64,000 nucleotides of DNA from Bagarius yarrelli (lineage: Eukaryota; Chordata; Actinopteri; Siluriformes; Sisoridae), in NCBI GenBank assembly GCA_005784505.1, contig VCAZ01000050.1:2974001-3038000 (forward strand), written 5' to 3'. The notes under the pieces are model-generated. The model had not been told where the DNA came from. It worked only from the letters and a program-made list of their open reading frames with translations, and searched no databases. The translations under genes and the position numbers were made by a program. Shown here piece by piece: positions 40,991 to 52,985 of the stretch (the first letter of the stretch is position 1; each line of letters opens with the position of its first letter).

Positions 40991-42116
40991 TACCAAATTT
41001 TAAAAAAAACTATACACAATGTTTTCAAGATTCTTAGGTACTATTGAATTTTTGACTGTTTTGCTAAAGCTGTGTTGTTTTTATTCCCATAAATTAGCAG
41101 TTATGTACAGGGTGGACGTTGCATAATGCAGGTGGTTAATGTAAAAGAATTTATCCCGTGTCGCAAATACCATATTGTGTTGTTGGCTCACAACAATAAT
41201 TAAAAGTGTCTCATTATTTTCCAGAAAGTTTTGAAGTCATCCTAAGAACATTGGGTAATTTCCTGAAATTTCGAAAAAACAGTCAAACAAGTTTGCCCAA
41301 GAGTTTTTTTTTTTTTTTATACAACAAACATTAACATTTATTCCTGCTACACGTTCTATAGATAAATATTATGACTAATTATCCTAAATCATGTTGTTTG
41401 GCTTGTTCGGTTATATAAATAATATAATGATAATGGAAAAACTGGAAAATGTGTAAGCAGTTACAAAAACCGTCTAAGAGGTCAAAGGAAGTCAGACTGA
41501 AATTTTAGTCCCAAAAAATTGTCATCCATTTTATGTCCTAAAAAAGTGTACATTAAAGCAGTGTTCTTTATGTCTTTTACTTCCATCCTGATAGTTTTCA
41601 TAGTTTCTGGTTTGTGCACCTGTAGTAAATCATATAAATGGAGAAGCAGCTTAGAAAAATAGAACAAAGCCAATACAATACTAAAGAAACTGTGTTCATA
41701 CATCTGTTAATTCCAGTTTAATTAACTTTGCTTGGGGGATAAAGTCTTGTGTTATAACCTTAAGCATTTGTTGCCCGTCCCTTAGTCTGAACTCTGGATG
41801 GATCTGTGCAACTGTTAAAGAAAGTGGATTTCTGTCTGAAAGGATTCTCAATAGAGCCACTGTAGAAATCTAACAATACTTAATTAATCCATACAACAGA
41901 TCATTAAAGCACAGATGAAGATTTTTTAGTGGTTTAAAGTATAATTTTAGTTGAAATATCATTATAGATTTATAGTGTGTGTGTGTGTAATATAATATAT
42001 TGTGGAGGGTTTAGGACCAAGAAATGTTCGTCCAATCAAAATGTTTGTTTTAAACGTTTTTGTGTTAGGCTTTCCTACCTGCCTGCCAACATACTATTCA
42101 GCGCAAAGCTTCAGTC

Positions 42117-42473
42117 AGGGTTGCCAGATTGGCCAGTTTCCCGCCCAGATGGATGGTTTTGAATTTAATTGTGCAGGTAAAACTTAGCATGGGCAGGTGT
42201 ACAAAATCTGGGTTCAGCTTGACAGATTTTAAAACAGGTGCATTTTAAAATGCATGGGATGTGCTGGTAGAAGCCCATTGATCAGTGGGTTGAATTCTTT
42301 CACCCGAGATGAGAAGAGGAAGTGATGGATGACTGTGGCGTGGTGCTGATGTTGCACTCATGTCCTGACAGTTGACTTTTAAAATGGGATTGCAGCTTCT
42401 TTAAGTTTAATGAATGGACAGGTTTATGGGCTAAAAACTTTTAACTGTATCTGGCAACCCTGTCATCAGCGCG
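42117..42473. mobile_element. Candidate TIR element just upstream of mctp1
   Basis: CAGGGTTGCCAGAT opens the segment (42117-42130) and ATCTGGCAACCCTG closes it, an exact 14-bp inverted repeat. It encloses the first 125-bp direct repeat (42254-42378). No clear 8-bp duplication. No frame inside. Confidence 0.6.
42254..42378. repeat. 125-bp direct repeat, copy 1 (upstream of mctp1 exon 1)
   Basis: Starts ATGGGATGTGCTGGTAGAAG, ends CTGACAGTTGACTT. It differs from 43782-43906 at two positions by eye and has no indels. Confidence 0.9.
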
Positions 42474-42929
42474 TGCACGTACTGCGAAAAAAACATGCTT
42501 TGTTAAAACAGAGCGAATACTCGAATTAAGTTCGAACTTGTGAATCGACTCGTCTGGCTCACTTAAAAGAGCCGTTCCAAAAGAATCACTTAAGAATCTC
42601 ATTTGGAAAATTAAACCAGGTGTAAGAGGCTGTGAACTTGGATAAGGATAAATTGACAACTCTCTATAGATATATCGATATATATATATACATGACTGGA
42701 AATAAATCTAATATTTGATATATTTTTTATTTAAATATTTCCAGATTGCACTGGAATCGTGTTCTGTGTAAGGAGTCTGTTTAAAACATTTTTTTTAGCG
42801 CTTGTGTAATTTAGATTACTTAACAGTCACCTCCTCTGTGGCTTCCGAGACAATATTTACCACATCCACAAGAGGAACTGATGCTTGCGCTATAGTCAGT
42901 TGATCTTCTCTTAGATCAGTGAGCGGTCT

Positions 42930-43570
42930 GGAAAGTCTTCCTTCGTCGAGCGCTTCTTTTGGATTGGCGGATCGGACTGGTTTGTGCGCCGGAGCGCCAC
43001 AGCGTGACATTGGCGACGCCGAGCGCTTAACAGACTGGCGGGCTGCTGCTCGGGAACTATGGAGGAGAAAGCGAAGGGTGAGAGCGTCCAGGAGCAGGAC
43101 GCGACCTCCACATTCTACCAGCGGAAAATGTGGAAGAATTTCCAGGAGAGGACAAGACCGTTCTTAAGTCCTAAACTAGGCTCGGAAAGACGCAGCGCGG
43201 ACGTTAAGAAAGAGAGCGGCTTGTGGATGTTTAAGCGGAAAAAGAAACCGATCCTGGACCGCATCTTCTCATCCTCCCAGCCGAACCTGAGCAGTTCGAG
43301 TCCGGTTTCTCAGCAGGGCGTTAAAGCGGAACCGAGTTGCAGTAAAGGAGCAGGAAAGTCACGGCTCGCTGCTGTGGAAGGAGCTGCGGCAATGACACAC
43401 ACCTACACACACGAGGTTTCGGTGTCGGCGCACAGCAGTCCGCGGCTCGGCGTGGCGCATTTAACCGCCACTCAACCCAAAAGCTCGTCCTTGGGATCGG
43501 CGTGCTTCGAAAAGCTTGTGCTGGCACCCGTTTCCGGTCAGCACAAGCTGAGCAAAAACACCAGCGATTC
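42930..43570 (+). promoter_or_regulatory. CpG-rich promoter/first-exon interval of mctp1
   Basis: CpG dinucleotides are clearly denser here than in the AT-rich flanks, as in a CpG-island promoter. No TATA box is evident close to the ATG. fam81b is transcribed away on the other strand, so a shared bidirectional promoter is possible but not shown. Confidence 0.5.
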
Positions 43571-43571
43571 G
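43059..43571 (+). CDS. mctp1: MCTP1 first coding exon (171 codons)
   Basis: MCTP1 is an ER-anchored, calcium-binding protein with three C2 domains and two C-terminal membrane segments; related proteins act in presynaptic release and homeostatic plasticity. Only the variable N-terminal exon is here. It starts at ATG 43059 (context aactATGg) and ends at donor 43571|GTAAGT in phase 0. Residues FYQRKMWKNFQERTR, ILDRIFSSSQPNL and KSSSLGSACFEKL match the conserved islands of the long vertebrate MCTP1 N terminus; the rest is Ser/Lys-rich and likely disordered. C2 and membrane exons lie beyond the window. The open frame running on to 43694 is intron read-through. A teleost a or b paralogue cannot be told apart. 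Confidence 0.9.
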
Positions 43572-43781
43572 GTAAGTGTGTGTTTAAAAAAAAAACCCCT
43601 ATTTATATTTCTGTGCGTTTTCCAGAACCAACTGATAGCAAGTTTTCTGTTCTGTAAAATAAATAAAAAAGTTAAGGTTAAATATGCAACGTGAAACGAC
43701 AACAATCTTCATAACCATAAAATCACCACAACATAAACAATATATTTTACATTAATGTAAAATGATCAGGCCCAGAGTGAG

Positions 43782-43906
43782 ATGGGATGTGCTGGTAGAA
43801 GCCCATTGATCAGTGGGTTGAATCCTTTCACCCGAGCTGAGAAGAGGAAGTGATGGATGACTGTGGCGTGGTGCTGATGTTGCACTCATGTCCTGACAGT
43901 TGACTT
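43782..43906. repeat. 125-bp direct repeat, copy 2 (in mctp1 intron 1)
   Basis: Same orientation as copy 1, 1528 bp away, about 210 bp after the mctp1 donor. The 14-bp terminal repeats around copy 1 are not visible around this copy. Confidence 0.9.
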
Positions 43907-44081
43907 GTGAGTACAGATAGAAATCCTCCTTTTGTTTATTTGTCTATTACATAAATACAACAAGTGCCATCAGACCGATGGGTTGCCTTGAATACTCACT
44001 GCTTGCATATAAAGTGATTTTCAGTCACAGATCAAATATTTATACATGTAATCAACCAACACAAAGGAATTATTCATGATA

Positions 44082-44200
44082 CATTTACAGCATTTGACAG
44101 ACGTCCTTATCCAGAGCGACTTACATTTATCTCATTTATACAACTGAGCAATTAGGGGTTAAGGGCCTTGCTCAGGGGCCCAGCAGTCGTGGCTTGGTGC
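44082..44200 (-). mobile_element. V-SINE
   Basis: 'acagcatttgacagacgtcc', 'cttatccagagcgacttac', 'gggccttgctcaggggcc' on the reverse strand. Confidence 0.8.
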
Positions 44201-44279
44201 TATCATTTACCCATATAACATAATTTTCCCCGTGCTGTTTAAAAGACTTGTGAGGTAACAGGACTGAAATAAAGCCATT

Positions 44280-45230
44280 CTCCATTACAATAAACCTCGT
44301 AAAAATAAAATTAGGTCAGCTGAAATTGCCCTAATAATTTAAAAATACTTAAAAAAGAATACTTACAAATACTTATTTTAAACAGTTGAATATGTTGTGT
44401 ATTACACTGTGTTTAAAAAAAAGGAAAATAAGTTTTGTTTAAAAGAGTTATAACATGACCCACAAATAATAAAATCATCTGAAGATATCTGGCTAGCTTT
44501 ACTTCAGCTTTCTTCCTATCCTGCATTAATCAGACGATGTACTGACATTGTTAATAAAACTACACAAAAGAGCTTTACGCTTTCTCAGCAACTCTTAAGC
44601 TTCTGCCAAACGTTAAACACTTAGCTCAAAGTTTAAGATGTTAAGTGAAAACTTTCACCTTTGTCATTGTCAAATCCTGTTCCTGTGGTTCCTGTGTGTG
44701 ACATGCCTGGGTTCTTTCACTGAATTGTGAAAGCCTCCCACGGTGCTCTCTATCGATGAACTCAAATGCACTCAAATGCTCAAATGAACTCAAATGCATC
44801 AGTCATTAGTGAATAAGTGAAAGCAGTATCTTTATAATCAGCTACCACAGCATGTAAATTACAACTGATTATCACTTCAGTTTAACGTGAGCTCAGATAA
44901 CAGTTAGCCTGTTGTTATAACTGATGCAGTTAAAGAACTGATGCCTCTTAAACCGGTTTACGCGGTGCTATTTTGGTCATGATTTGGTCGCCTAGGACAA
45001 ATTCTAAAATCCCTAAAGATTCCTATAATGTTTTCAATGTAATCTTTGACTGCTAGTTTGACATCCAACAACTAGATATCCTCACACCTTCACTAACAAG
45101 TCGATCAGTTTCTTCCTGCGATATAATGCTGGCAGTATCAGATGATTTTTGGCACTGTTCAGCAGTGTAACTTCACCCTAAGATGACCGTTAAACCAAGA
45201 ACCAATAGAAGTTCCAAACACGACTCAATT
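44280..45230. other. Unassigned mctp1 intron sequence
   Basis: AT-rich, no exon-like frame or recognised repeat apart from short 'actcaaatg' repeats near 44760. Confidence 0.4.
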
Positions 45231-45269
45231 AGCGCAACAACTAGAAACCATTTCGAAAGTGTCAGTGTG

Positions 45270-45530
45270 GATCCCAGCTAACAAATGTATGATCTGAGAA
45301 CGTTTTTTAAACGTTCTGTTCTGATTTTAAGAACATGATTTGAACGGTCCTGAAAACGTGTCTTTTGATGTTGGTAGAACGTTATTTTATGGTACGAATA
45401 ACAAATAAGGATGTTTTAAAGAGCATTGTTCTAAGAATGTTTTCCCTCAACATCACTAGAACTATTAATATCGTTATGAGAAGGTTCTATCAACATTTTT
45501 TGAGACTATTTTGTCCTTATGTTAGCCAGG
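45270..45530. mobile_element. Candidate small TIR element
   Basis: Ends TCCCAGCTAACA and TGTTAGCCAGGA are inverted with two mismatches. The interior is rich in 'gaacgtt' and 'agaacgtta' phrases, a pattern of a common fish repeat. No target duplication found. Confidence 0.5.
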
Positions 45531-45869
45531 ACAATATAGCAAAAAGAGAAACTTACTGAGGCATGTCATGAGCAAAAGTTACACCACAGATTGTTTTTGT
45601 TTGCTGCTAGCTAGCATTTAGCAATAGTTCGCTTACAGATCAGCACAGTTTAATAACATAAAACTCCGAACGAGTCTTCTCACATTTTTGACGTCTTGAC
45701 TATCATACAGTCTGACATTATGACAGCTTAGATCCTACAGTGCGACACGTTTGCACAGTCAGACAAGCAAAAATCGCAAAACACTATTAAAAATCGCACA
45801 ATGTGAGTCCAGCTGAACGTGTTTTTTTTGTGTTTTTTACGTAAAAACTAAAAACTAAACTAAGAAGTT

Positions 45870-46045
45870 TAATGGAAGTTCAGTGGTTGTGTTGTTTGAC
45901 TGCTAACTGGAATATCAGAGTTTGATTTCAGACTGCTGGGCCCCTGAGCAAGGCCCCTAGACCCCCATTTGTTTAGTTGTATAAAAGAGATAAGTGTAAG
46001 TCGCTCTGGATAAGAACGTCTGCCAAATGTGGTAAATGTAAACGT
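45870..46045 (+). mobile_element. V-SINE
   Basis: 'gggcccctgagcaaggcccc', 'gttgtataaaagagataagt', 'gtcgctctggataagaacg'. Confidence 0.85.
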
Positions 46046-46059
46046 AAGAACGAATTGCA

Positions 46060-47475
46060 CAGTTAAAGTGGTATTAAAATCTCACGGATCTGCTAAACAT
46101 CTATTCACCATTGCTATCCTACAAAAAAAAGTCTTTTATAAACTGTTATTTACTCTATTCTTATTCCCAGGTGAAATAATGGTTTATAAAAGGCTTTTAA
46201 ACTCTAAAAATAATTTTAAATAAATAGGCTTACATGGTTTAATGCATTTATAAATATGAGATTTCATCATACAGTATAAAAATGTTGAACACATGACAGT
46301 GACATTTTTAGGTTAAGTTGCTTCTAAAACTTATTATTATAGAATTGATCTGATTTTTTCTATAATAATATATTTTAAAATATATTTTAATAAACATTTA
46401 AGGGTAAAAAGAAAGTAACTATTTGTGTGGTTCGAACCAACTTACATAAAACATCATGTGACAACAAAAACACAACAGTTTTATGGTTCTCCGATGTTCT
46501 TATCAGTCACTGAGGCAGATGCCAGTATGGAATGGTGTTGACTGCATGAGGTCAAAGTAAACATTTAGATCAGGTCTGCTGTCACTGCCTGTTTGTTGTC
46601 ATCACATTTCTATTATATGCAATTAAATTTTACAGAAGTCATGTGCACACAGGAATATTGCAAGAACTGTGTCAAGCGACTGATGTCCAGCTTACAACTT
46701 TGTGTTGTAATGTTTTTTCTGTATTTCAGAACATCTGTTTACATCACTAGTAAAAAAAGTAGACATTTTCTATTGCCAGTTTGATCCAGTCTTGCATGCT
46801 AGCAACTGTGTGTTATGGTTTCCTTTGTGCTGTTCAACAGCTAATCCTCAACAACTTCCTGTTAGTAAGAGGGTCTGCATGGTGAATCTTGCATGAGCAC
46901 ATAATGGCTCTATCTGATTCTGTCCTTGCCTAGAGACACTGTTTTGAAGTTTTACTCTCTGGTGTCCTGACACACATGCAGCTCTAATGATACTGACCCA
47001 GTCAGGAAATATATACAGTCGAGTCCAAAGTCTGACAATATTTTAATTAGAAGTCAGTGTTCAATATCCTAAGCACTATTTCCCAGGTCCATGATTTGCC
47101 TAATATCTCCTATCAAGCCTGATGAACTTCAGTGCCCTAAATCTAATCTGGAGCAAAAGGTTTTATGCCATTCAAGCCACAACAATTGTAAAGATCTTTG
47201 ACTTCTGGACCCTTATTGATTTTTGTTGGTGTCTTTAGTATAAAGTGTAGGCAGGAAGGATAATGATAATATGGATACATGGACTTTATTTAGACCAAAC
47301 ACATTATTATTATTCAATTTCTAAAATATTTTTTATTGTCATTTCAGCCATATTTAGCAGACGTTTTTAACCCTGCTTTAAACTTCTCCACAACTTTATC
47401 CCTGACCTGTCTGGAGAGTTCCTTTGTCTTCATGATGCTGTTTGTTCACTAGTGTTCTCTAACAAACCACTGAGG
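46060..47475. other. Unassigned mctp1 intron sequence
   Basis: No exon-like frame, SINE or TIR element recognised. Confidence 0.4.
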
Positions 47476-47479
47476 CCTT

Positions 47480-47860
47480 ACAGAACAGGTGTATTTATCC
47501 TCTTCTCATTCCGACTGTTCCCTTTCAGGTGGAGTCACCACAAAGAAATCATCTGTCTCTACCTATCTCTATTCTCTACATCCTCTACTCTCACACCCAC
47601 TAACTTCATGTCCTCGTTTATTTCATCCATTTACCTTCTTTGGTCTTCCTCTTTGCCTTCTGCCTGGTAGCTTCATTTCTAACATCCTCCTACCAATATA
47701 TTCACTATCCCCTCTATCACTGTACATGTCCAAACCACCTCAATCTGGCTTTACTTTCTCTCCAAAACATCTAACATAAGCCGTCCACCTGATGAACTCG
47801 TTCCTAATCCTGTCCGACCTCGTCACTCCCAAAGAAAACCTTTTGGTGACTTTTGAAGGC
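47480..47860 (-). mobile_element. RTE-type (Rex3-like) LINE 3' coding tail, broken
   Basis: Minus-strand reading gives GNEFIRWTAYV, then YIGRRMLEMKLPGRRQRGRP, a motif of the C terminus of RTE-type LINE polyproteins in fish; a segment just beyond recalls the 'gcgaccccta' 3' end. Stops and frameshifts interrupt it. Everything 5' of this is missing. Confidence 0.6.
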
Positions 47861-47898
47861 AATTAATTGCACTGGATTTTATTTACGGGTACCAAAGT

Positions 47899-47900
<2 letters not shown>

Positions 47901-47946
<46 letters not shown>
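47901..47946. repeat. (GT)n microsatellite
   Basis: 46 bp of perfect GT. Confidence 0.95.
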
Positions 47947-47949
<3 letters not shown>

Positions 47950-48329
47950 TTTAAAACCATGTATAATTTTCCTTCCACTTCACAATTATGTGTTACTTTG
48001 TGTTGGTCTGTTACATAAAATCTCAATCAAATACATTTCAGTTTGTGGTTGTAAAGTGGCGAAATGTGAAAAAGGCACTGTGTATAGAACACTGCAAAAC
48101 TGCAACACAACAAGACAACAAAGAGCTACTTACTTAAAGAACTATATAATGTGCATGTGCGCAACCTGGTGCAAACAGTGCAAGACAAACAGTGCAAATA
48201 ACAGTACAAACATTACTAACATTACTCTGACATAGCAGCAAAGATTATTGTGCAAACCAGCATCAAGCATCTCTGCTTAAACCGAATGTTTTCCTGTGTT
48301 TACGTGGTGTTGAAACATTGATTTATATT

Positions 48330-48560
48330 GAGTGAGTGTGTGTGTGTGTGTGTCAGTTTGAGGTCATTCAGTTCTGAGTGTTAAGGGGTCTGATGGCTTG
48401 AGGAAAGAAACTGCTACACATTCGGATTGTGAGGGCCAGAACTCTACGGTACCTACGCACAGATCTACAGACATCTGTATTTGGTCTGTAATGTAGATGT
48501 CTAATAAGCAGGCCAGATGTGAGAGCGGTGTGGAAAATGCCTCTGAGAGGCTATGAGCAT
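48330..48560. repeat. Probable LINE-derived fragment
   Basis: 'gtctgatggcttgaggaaag' and 'gggccagaactctacggtac' resemble a frequent fish repeat; the family is uncertain. Confidence 0.35.
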
Positions 48561-49690
48561 TTTAATGTTCCGCTGCCAAATTAAACAATTTGTATACGGG
48601 ATGAATCATCACATGCATGCGATATTGTGATATTGTTGGCACTGTTAGAAGAATCAAGTTTATCTCTTAACTGTAAGCCGATAAGTTTCAGGCCCTACAC
48701 TATTTATCAGAGACATAAAACCCACACGGGAAGCTAGGAAACCTTAGTTAAGCTTTATATCGATAATGTTAATGGTAATTATTACCTTTAGAGGTCAGTG
48801 AGTATTTTCATGTGAATGTTTTAAGTGCTGATGTAGGCAAAATTTTGCGTGGATGTGTGAGTATAAAAAGCAACAAAAATTGAAATAGCTAAAAAAAAAT
48901 CAGTTGTTTGTAAGAGCGTTTTCAACAGAGTCAGTTGTCTGATGCTATCATCACGTTTCCTCTTCCTCTGAGAGCAGTTAACCACAGTGAGCCGACCACC
49001 CACTTCACTTCACACTGCTGAACAAAAGCATGATGCTTTACTCACTGGGTGTCTTTACGACTTAATGATCTTCTCCAGCACCCCTGGAGGCTTGTGATGA
49101 TAATAAGATGACACATAAAATAGAAAAGTTGCTGTTTTTTTGTAAGCTGCTTGTTATAGTTGGACTCTTTTAGCTAGAGTTTAAAATGTCTGTCTGGTAT
49201 CCTGGTGGAGGAAATGCTGAAGGTGTGTTAGTCTCTGTTGTGTGATTCTGGATTAGATTCTGGTTTATTTTATTGAAAAAAAGCTGCTTTTTTCAGTCTT
49301 GTTTGTCTCTTTTGGTTTTTAGGCTTCAGGTCTGTTTTTTTCTCTTCTGCGTGGTTTGATTACATAACCTGAGATTTTCCTGAGGTTGCTCTAAAGCTGT
49401 CTGACTCAGAATCCAGTACCAAAACCAGTGTTTTAAATAGAGTCGATGAGTAAGCATGCTTTTGGGTCCACTGATTAAGACCAACTCAATTTAATTCATT
49501 TTTATGCCTGTTGAACTAGACTAAAGATGGAACCCATCCTCATCTGGGTGACACCAAATGTCTGTTTATCACAGTTTATAGTAATAATGATCAAATGTAA
49601 TGCAAACTGTAGTCTTGGGTCAGTGGAACAGAGTGATACCCTCAAAACTCCTCAAAACTCCTCAAATTCAAGGAAAGTTTAACCTGCACC
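48561..49690. other. Unassigned mctp1 intron sequence
   Basis: No supported feature. Confidence 0.4.
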
Positions 49691-49691
49691 T

Positions 49692-49728
49692 GAGAGAGAG
49701 AGAGAAAGTGATACAGAAAGATAGAGAA

Positions 49729-49759
<31 letters not shown>

Positions 49760-49878
49760 CGGACAGACAGACATATAGAGAGTGTATCAGAGAGAGAGAG
49801 AAAGAGACATGAAGAGAGAGGAAAAGAGAGAGAAAGAGAGAGAAAGAGAGAAAGAAAAATAAAAAAAGAGAGAGAGAA
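49692..49878. repeat. GA-rich purine tract
   Basis: (GA)n with AAG interruptions; it produces only low-complexity open frames. Confidence 0.95.
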
Positions 49879-50008
49879 TATAATAATTTCTACAATCACT
49901 ACATCTCCAACAATAAAGCTTTGCGGTTTATTATATAGCATCAGGCTATCATTAGATCCGACCCTTAAACGGGATGAAAGCGTTTCTTTGTGCTTTTATT
50001 TCTATACA

Positions 50009-50065
50009 TTTACATTTACATTTGCAGCATTTAGCAGACGCTCTTGTCCAGAGCGACGTACAAGA
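50009..50065 (-). mobile_element. V-SINE tail fragment
   Basis: 'ttgcagcatttagcagacg' and 'cttgtccagagcgacgtac'. Confidence 0.7.
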
Positions 50066-50074
50066 AGACTATAC

Positions 50075-50915
50075 TTTTACATCAGATGAAAGGATAAAAA
50101 ACTATTTCTTTTTGGATTTGCTGTCTCTACACCACAATTTCATGCAACGACAACAATCGCCTGATGCCCCGTGTTAGTTTCATCCATAAACAGCAACAAA
50201 GACCGAACAGATGCTAAACATTCGCACCAGAATAGAATCTTTATCATATCTATTAGCATGTAAATAAACCTGATTCCATTTGCACTTCAGTGACAACTGA
50301 ACTAAAAATACCGCAGCCTTTTAATACACACACATACACACGGCATCAATACATGTTTTACTCCATAACCAAAGGTGTATCTGCGTCTGTGTATGATCAC
50401 TTTTTTTAATGCAGTGTGTCCATGCGTGGGTCGTTTTCGTGTGTGATACGTGCCAGAGAGCGACCATGTTGTTGGCAGGTTCTGTCTGCTGCAGCAACAC
50501 TCCGGTTTCCTGCAGTTAGAGCTGTGTGGTATGTGCCTACAGTATCTGTTGCTAGATATATTTACTGGCACACCTGGTTCACCCAGAGATGTAATTATTA
50601 TAGAAAGCCTGTACCTTCTCGAAGTAATTAGCTAAAAGTCTCAGCATCGATCTGGTTGTGAATAACGGTGCTAAATATCTTGGCACTTCTCCAGAGACAG
50701 AGCAAATAAGACAGGACAGCCCATAATTATATTAGAACTCCTGTTTTTGCATATAATATGAGTAGTTTAACTCCAAGTGGAAGAAATTCGATTCAACGAT
50801 TTGGACCTGCGGATCATGTTAAAAGGCAAAACTTATAATTACTATAAATAGTGAACAATTCATTAATAAAAAATGGTCATAAACAAGTCATATTTATAAA
50901 TTAATGTGTAAATAT
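50075..50915. other. Unassigned mctp1 intron sequence
   Basis: No exon or repeat recognised. Confidence 0.35.
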
Positions 50916-50919
50916 TTTT

Positions 50920-51112
50920 GGTAGCGCAGTGGTTAGGGTGTTGAACTGCTAATTGGAGGGTCGGGGTTTGATTCCCAGCACCACCAAGTTACCACTGCTG
51001 GGCCCCTGAGCAAGGCCCTTAACCCCCAATTGCTCAGTTGTATTAGAGAGATAAATGTAAGTCGCTCTGGATAAGAACGTCTGCCAAATGCTGTAAATGT
51101 AAATGTAAGAGT
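50920..51112 (+). mobile_element. Full-length V-SINE
   Basis: 'gtagcgcagtggttagggtg', 'gggtttgattcccagcacc', 'gggcccctgagcaaggccct', 'gtcgctctggataagaacg', tail 'gtaaatgtaaatgtaa'. Confidence 0.9.
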
Positions 51113-51194
51113 TTAGCGAAATCGACCTATTTTTTTTTATAATAATGCATCTGTATTACATGCCCATCAACCAATTAACTAAAACAATCATCAT

Positions 51195-51310
51195 ATTTAC
51201 ATCATCATGAAGACGTTCTTATCCAGAGTGACTTACAATTATTTTATTTATAACTGAGCAATTGGGGGTTAAGGGCCTTGCGTAGGGGCCCAGCAGCGAA
51301 TTTGGGGTTC
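51195..51310 (-). mobile_element. V-SINE
   Basis: 'cttatccagagtgacttac', 'actgagcaattgggggtta', 'ggggcccagcagcg' on the reverse strand, 80 bp from the full-length copy in the opposite direction. Confidence 0.75.
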
Positions 51311-51333
51311 TGGTCGTGCTCTATAGTGAGGGG

Positions 51334-51733
51334 TAGGGATGGGCGATACCCTATCTTTGTCATATATCGATTAAAATTCTGCTAATGATAAAATATCTCT
51401 CTGTAGTTGATGACGTAGTTCCGTGTGCGTCCGATTCACAGCTTACAAAAAGTGTAAACAAGCATAGTGGAAAGCGGGTGTGAGGCTTGTTGCAAAGTGT
51501 AGAGCTACATCCAGAATTTGGAACTGGTTTAGATACACAAAATCAAACGACTGTAATATGCAAAGTTTACAGGAAAACGGTGGTTACAAAAAGTGGAAAC
51601 AGGTCCAGTGTGATTCATCATCTCAAACACAATGATGTGCAAGGAGACGGAGACACAAACTAGCAGTATATCCAAGCCTACTGAGGCGAAAAAAAGAATG
51701 TATATATATCAGCAAATGCACTGGCAATTTTTG

Positions 51734-51781
<48 letters not shown>

Positions 51782-51836
51782 AATAGTATTGCTAACCTAA
51801 TAAATACCATAGAAAATGGTCATATCGCCCATCCCT
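51334..51836 (+). mobile_element. hAT-like element with ZBED zinc-finger remnant
   Basis: Ends TAGGGATGGGCGATA and TATCGCCCATCCCT are inverted repeats. Inside, the plus strand near 51554-51660 translates to CKVYRKTVV...SSVIHHLKHND, resembling the C-x-x-(C)...H-L-x-x-H part of a BED finger from hAT transposases. A TA microsatellite lies at 51735-51778. No clean 8-bp duplication found. Confidence 0.6.
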
Positions 51837-51852
51837 GGTCACGGGATACACA

Positions 51853-52003
51853 TTTACATTAGCTGCATTTGGCAGACGCTTTTATCCTGAGTAAATGAGG
51901 GTTAAGGGCTTTGCTCGGGGGCCCAGCAGTGGTAGCGCTGGGATTCAAACCACAGTCTTCAAATTAGTAGGTCATCATCTTAACCACTACACCACCACTT
52001 CCC
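51853..52003 (-). mobile_element. V-SINE
   Basis: 'gctgcatttggcagacgct', 'gggctttgctcgggggccca' and 'cttaaccactacaccacc' on the reverse strand. Confidence 0.75.
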
Positions 52004-52009
52004 CCCGTC

Positions 52010-52980
52010 TCCACTATAGTCTTGTTTACTAAAATCACATTACCCAACTTTCCGTCCAGAAGCTGCTGCTTTACTAAGCTACAGTTAGTAATGTTACTTA
52101 GAAAATAGTGTAAACTTGTGTTAATACTTTACTACTACCTCTATCAGAGTGCAGATCGGGCTTATCTAAACGTCGCAGAAGAGAATGCGCGATACAACAC
52201 TAAAACAAAGCTACTCACCAGACATGAGGATGGCTGAGCACATTCATTCGATCAGGGTGATTAGTACAGACCTGCTTTCCTTTAATCAGTTTAAATATTA
52301 ATGGCTTTCGGTTTAATTATAGCTTTTAATTAATCTATTCTAAGAAATTGACATGTTGTCGATTGGTGTAGAAAACTACACATGATGCTAAACCTGCATC
52401 TCACACCGAGCGCAGCATGTTTATGACGTTAAATGTGTACTGCTGTTTAAAACCTACTGTTTTTTAAAAATGCATGTAACTGTGTTAAATATATTTTGTA
52501 CAGTGAAAGCACACTCATGAATAGAAAATAATATATTATTACTGTTTATATTATTATTTCGATATTAATATTATCATGTAATATTATAATTTTTATGTTA
52601 TTATATTATTGGATATTAAAGAACAGATTAAATGTACAGATTTTTAGCTTTACTGTTTAGATTTCCTGTTTTTTTTTTGTTTTTTTTGCTAAAAAATTAA
52701 ATACAATAAATAAAATCTTTCTATGCACACTTAGGTTTCAAATCATTCATAATTTGTGTGAAATGGCACATATCATACTGCTAAACACAGTGGTGGTGGT
52801 TACTATCGGAAGACATTCTTCCAACTGTGATGCATGGATTTCCTCTGGATTCTTTAGCCTCCCAAAATGACAACACCACAGTGGCCTCGGAATCGATACA
52901 CTATTTCCTGGGAAAAGAATCGGAAACTTTGTTCTGATTGGCTTTTCGCACCCTTATTAGTTTCTCCTTAAAAAAAAAAA
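52010..52980. other. Unassigned mctp1 intron sequence
   Basis: AT-rich; no exon or repeat recognised. Confidence 0.35.
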
Positions 52981-52985
52981 AAGAT

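Noticed and set aside
41482..41703. 73-codon minus-strand frame as a fam81b 5' exon
   Set aside because: Hydrophobic start followed by no donor in the needed phase and no FAM81-like sequence.
42919..43167. Plus-strand 82-codon frame overlapping the mctp1 start
   Set aside because: Out of frame with the conserved MCTP1 reading; explained by high GC.
43572..43694. Continuation of the mctp1 frame to 43694
   Set aside because: Conserved GTAAGT donor at 43572; sequence after it is AT-rich and low complexity.
47452..47779. Plus-strand frames of 72 and 96 codons
   Set aside because: Antisense shadows of the RTE-type LINE tail.
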